Positions 63,588-64,000 of a stretch of 64,000 nucleotides of DNA are shown here, one piece after another. The notes beneath the pieces were generated by a model. The model did not search any database, was not told the DNA's origin, and saw nothing but the letters and a program-made list of their open reading frames with translations. The position numbers and the translations under genes were made by a program. Origin of the DNA: Parastagonospora avenae f. sp. tritici 18332-5 (taxonomy: Eukaryota > Ascomycota > Dothideomycetes > Pleosporales > Phaeosphaeriaceae); NCBI GenBank assembly GCA_022559985.1, contig JAFJTR010000063.1:124001-188000 (forward strand), in the 5' to 3' direction. Positions within the stretch are counted from its first letter, which is position 1. Each line of letters opens with the position of its first letter.

Positions 63588-64000
63588 CTTGGATATGTGA
63601 ACTTGACTTTCCGAAGTGACATTGTGGTCGTCGTAGCCTTATATGTGTATCCGTCAATTCGCCGCTGCGTACTAACCGAAGAAAATAAGCATCAATTTAA
63701 AGCATCAAGCATATTACCAAGATCGACCGCAAAGACACCATGTGGATAGATTTAGTGCCCGGAGCCCTGACTTCCCCGCATTATGCCTTTTTGGAGACGG
63801 AATTTAGCCGTCCGCAATACACTACCGGGAAGTCGTCGTTCTAAGCTGTGATGGTTTCCCGGACTCACCCAATAGGAAGAATTGTCTCTTTAAGTGTTCA
63901 GAATGACGGAATTTCTGAAGTTTGTGTAAACCAGGTTCATGGATGATCGGTGGTAACGTCCATCGTAGGATCCCGGCGCTCTGTCGTTCCGCGCACGCAC
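63588..64000. promoter_or_regulatory. promoter region of the CE2-like esterase gene
   Basis: 413 bp to the window end. It contains one GGCTAA (minus strand, 63809-63804, about 217 bp upstream of the start codon), the consensus known for XlnR. A single 6-mer can occur by chance. No gene was recognised. Confidence 0.35.

Noticed and set aside
11088..64000. Biosynthetic gene cluster or integrated virus/transposon
   Set aside because: No polyketide or peptide synthase, terpene cyclase, reverse transcriptase, integrase or transposase sequence was seen; neighbours are unrelated housekeeping genes.
1..64000. CRISPR array, operons, ribosome-binding sites or riboswitches
   Set aside because: The window is eukaryotic: spliceosomal introns throughout, monocistronic genes, and no regularly spaced repeats.

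Overview
The window is nuclear DNA of a filamentous ascomycete (Pezizomycotina, probably Dothideomycetes and perhaps Pleosporales). Genes are monocistronic, on both strands, about 2 kb apart. They are split by 45-110 nt spliceosomal introns with GTAAGT/GTACGT-like donors and CTAAC/CTGAC branch points. The products include XlnR, DUF3533/SNG1, DUF1763, DUF2293 and HAL4/SAT4-type proteins, most of them typical of these fungi. The class is an inference from the protein set; no rRNA or convincing tRNA gene is present to test it.

Layout. 1-2.7 kb: the 5' two thirds of a XlnR-type xylanase regulator (minus), followed by about 4.5 kb without a recognisable gene. 7.2-10.5 kb: an aldehyde dehydrogenase and an unknown Ser/Pro-rich protein. 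11-20.5 kb: a compact housekeeping block with the cohesin loader SCC2/Mis4, RNA polymerase I subunit RPA12, deoxyhypusine hydroxylase and a conserved unknown protein. 20.5-26.8 kb: a 30-copy TAG microsatellite, a MAPEG membrane protein, the mismatch-repair protein MLH1 and an F-box-like protein. 27-33 kb: a divergent histone H4 variant, SVF1 and a HAL4/SAT4 kinase. 35-42.6 kb: a membrane GNAT-like protein, the gamma-tubulin-complex microprotein MZT1, a CCDC25/Jlp2-like protein, a DUF1763 protein and a DUF2293 protein. 43-47.3 kb: a small inverted-repeat (MITE-like) element, an SNG1-type membrane protein and an intracellular GH2 glycosidase. 47.3-53 kb: an accessory-looking stretch with a secreted FAD amine oxidase, two unrecognised minus-strand ORFs (one carrying an apparent frameshift), a pair of 27-bp palindrome-bearing repeats and a decayed relative of one of those ORFs. 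53.3-64 kb: a DUF3237 protein, the Pol I factor RRN6, kinetochore SPC25, a DHX35-like helicase, a B-box-bearing repeat pair, a frameshifted unknown gene and a secreted SGNH/GDSL esterase.

How the genes fit together. Several genes face each other across short shared promoters: SCC2/RPA12, the DOHH/404-aa protein pair, MLH1/F-box, DUF1763/DUF2293 and RRN6/SPC25. Chromosome maintenance (SCC2, MLH1, SPC25, MZT1, H4 variant) and Pol I transcription (RPA12, RRN6) are well represented, but nothing shows co-regulation. The catabolic set (XlnR, GH2, SGNH esterase, aldehyde dehydrogenase, amine oxidase) is scattered, and only the esterase promoter carries a XlnR-type GGCTAA site at a usual distance. 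Exon boundaries are my own, chosen by splice consensus, reading-frame continuity and family similarity. No transcript data were available.
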